Source: Microbacterium sp. AG1240
GTDB lineage: Bacteria > Actinomycetota > Actinomycetes > Actinomycetales > Microbacteriaceae
Length of the DNA stretch: 64,000 bases
Direction of reading: 5' to 3'
NCBI RefSeq assembly: GCF_003635115.1
Contig: NZ_RBXJ01000001.1
Location: 1,240,001 to 1,304,000, forward strand
The translations under genes and the position numbers were made by a program. Position 1 is the stretch's first letter; each line of letters begins with the position of its first letter. This document shows positions 63,444 through 64,000 of this stretch, in pieces. Under the pieces are notes generated by a model, which did no database searches, was not told the origin of the DNA, and saw nothing but the letters and a program-made list of their open reading frames with translations.

Positions 63444-64000
63444 GCGGCCACCGCCGCGAACTCGGACGCGAAGGCGGCCGTCACCGTCTCGACGACGTCG
63501 CGCGGCGAGAGCGATGCGCCCGTGACCTCGCTCACGGTCGTCACTCCCGCATCCGTGATGCCGCACGGCACGATCTGACGGAAGGGCGCGAGCGGATTGT
63601 CGCAGTTGAGGGCGAACCCGTGCATCGTGACGCCTTTCTCGACGCGGACTCCGATCGCCGCGATCTTGTCGTCGGACAGCGGCCCGTGCACCCAGACGCC
63701 GCTGCGTCCCTCGATCTGGTGGGCGTCGACGCCGTGGGCGCGCAGCGCGGTGATGAGCACGCGCTCGAGGCGTCGGACATGGGCGACGACGTCGATGGGC
63801 TCCGGCAGCCGCACGATGGGGTAGCCCACGAGCTGACCCGGACCGTGCCACGTGATGCGTCCACCCCGGTCGACATCCACGACGGGAATGCCGTCGCGCG
63901 GGCGATCGGCCTCCTGCGTGCGGGTGCCCGCCGTGTAGACGCTCTCGTGCTCCAGCACGATCAGCGTGTCGGCCCTGGTTCCGGCGAGCACCTCGGCGTG
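63440..64000 (-). CDS. lipB: octanoyl-[ACP]:protein N-octanoyltransferase (5' partial)
   Basis: Transfers octanoate from acyl carrier protein to lipoyl domains. The visible 186 residues include [51 protein letters not shown] with the catalytic Lys and the active-site Cys in [20 protein letters not shown]. The start lies beyond the window: reading on to base 64000 gives HAEVLAG, which fits the family's helix before the first motif. It is coupled to lipA downstream. Confidence 0.95.
   Translation of the reverse strand, partial: HAEVLAGTRADTLIVLEHESVYTAGTRTQEADRPRDGIPVVDVDRGGRITWHGPGQLVGYPIVRLPEPIDVVAHVRRLERVLITALRAHGVDAHQIEGRSGVWVHGPLSDDKIAAIGVRVEKGVTMHGFALNCDNPLAPFRQIVPCGITDAGVTTVSEVTGASLSPRDVVETVTAAFASEFAAVAA

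Overview
The window is a GC-rich stretch of core chromosome from an actinobacterium, most likely a Microbacterium or close relative in the Microbacteriaceae. The evidence is the gene content and order (coaD-yceD-rpmF-rnc-mutM-smc-ftsY; ilvD-ilvB-ilvN-ilvC; a SigK/RskA pair), strong third-position GC bias, frequent GTG starts and ATGA/GTGA stop-start overlaps, and many start codons lying 6-7 nt after a TANNNT -10 box, which implies leaderless mRNAs. No insertion sequence, prophage, CRISPR array or replication origin was seen. I found no unknown multi-gene system; the interesting material is regulatory signals, repeats and small ORFs.

Layout. 1-5.3 kb: an acyltransferase-3 protein, a lipoprotein coupled to a histidinol-phosphatase-like gene, tRNA-Lys, and a MarR/MFS pair. 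5.3-7.6 kb: trehalose synthesis (otsA-otsB). 7.6-20.7 kb: branched-chain amino acid and serine synthesis (ilvD, ilvB, ilvN, ilvC, serA, leuB, ilvE), interrupted by a divergent TetR/MFS pair with a clear operator. 20.8-24.5 kb: an FAH-family hydrolase, an MFS gene, gltX and tRNA-Gln. 24.7-28.9 kb: a fructose PTS operon (DeoR regulator, fruK, fruA, ptsH) closed by a strong hairpin. 28.9-31.7 kb: a divergent surface module of class F sortase plus CHRD-domain exported protein against sigK-rskA. 31.8-41.4 kb: a metallo-hydrolase, tRNA-Glu, small acidic proteins, a RidA/SRPBCC/DUF1990 operon, an ECF sigma factor coupled to a DUF4349 membrane protein, terC, and a flavin monooxygenase-sulfhydrylase pair. 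41.6-48.2 kb: leuC-leuD behind a leucine-rich leader peptide, then murA, plsC, gpsA, ddl. 48.3-64 kb: DUF3515 lipoprotein, thiL, rsmD, recG, coaD, yceD, rpmF, rnc, mutM, a GNAT protein, a 29-codon small ORF with an ideal ribosome-binding site, smc, ftsY, a DUF2004 protein, lipA and a lipB cut by the window end.

How the genes fit together. IlvB/N, IlvC, IlvD and IlvE make valine and isoleucine; LeuB with LeuC/LeuD gives the leucine branch (leuA is not in the window). MurA and Ddl are peptidoglycan enzymes; PlsC and GpsA supply phospholipid precursors. The fructose operon couples uptake (FruA plus HPr) to 1-phosphofructokinase.

DNA-level patterns. The decamer GGATGCTGCG (or its complement) occurs 16 times, in different reading frames and between genes. 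A nested GCGAGACC-type palindrome follows the stop codons of ilvC, ilvE and terC, with a possible diverged copy after ddl.
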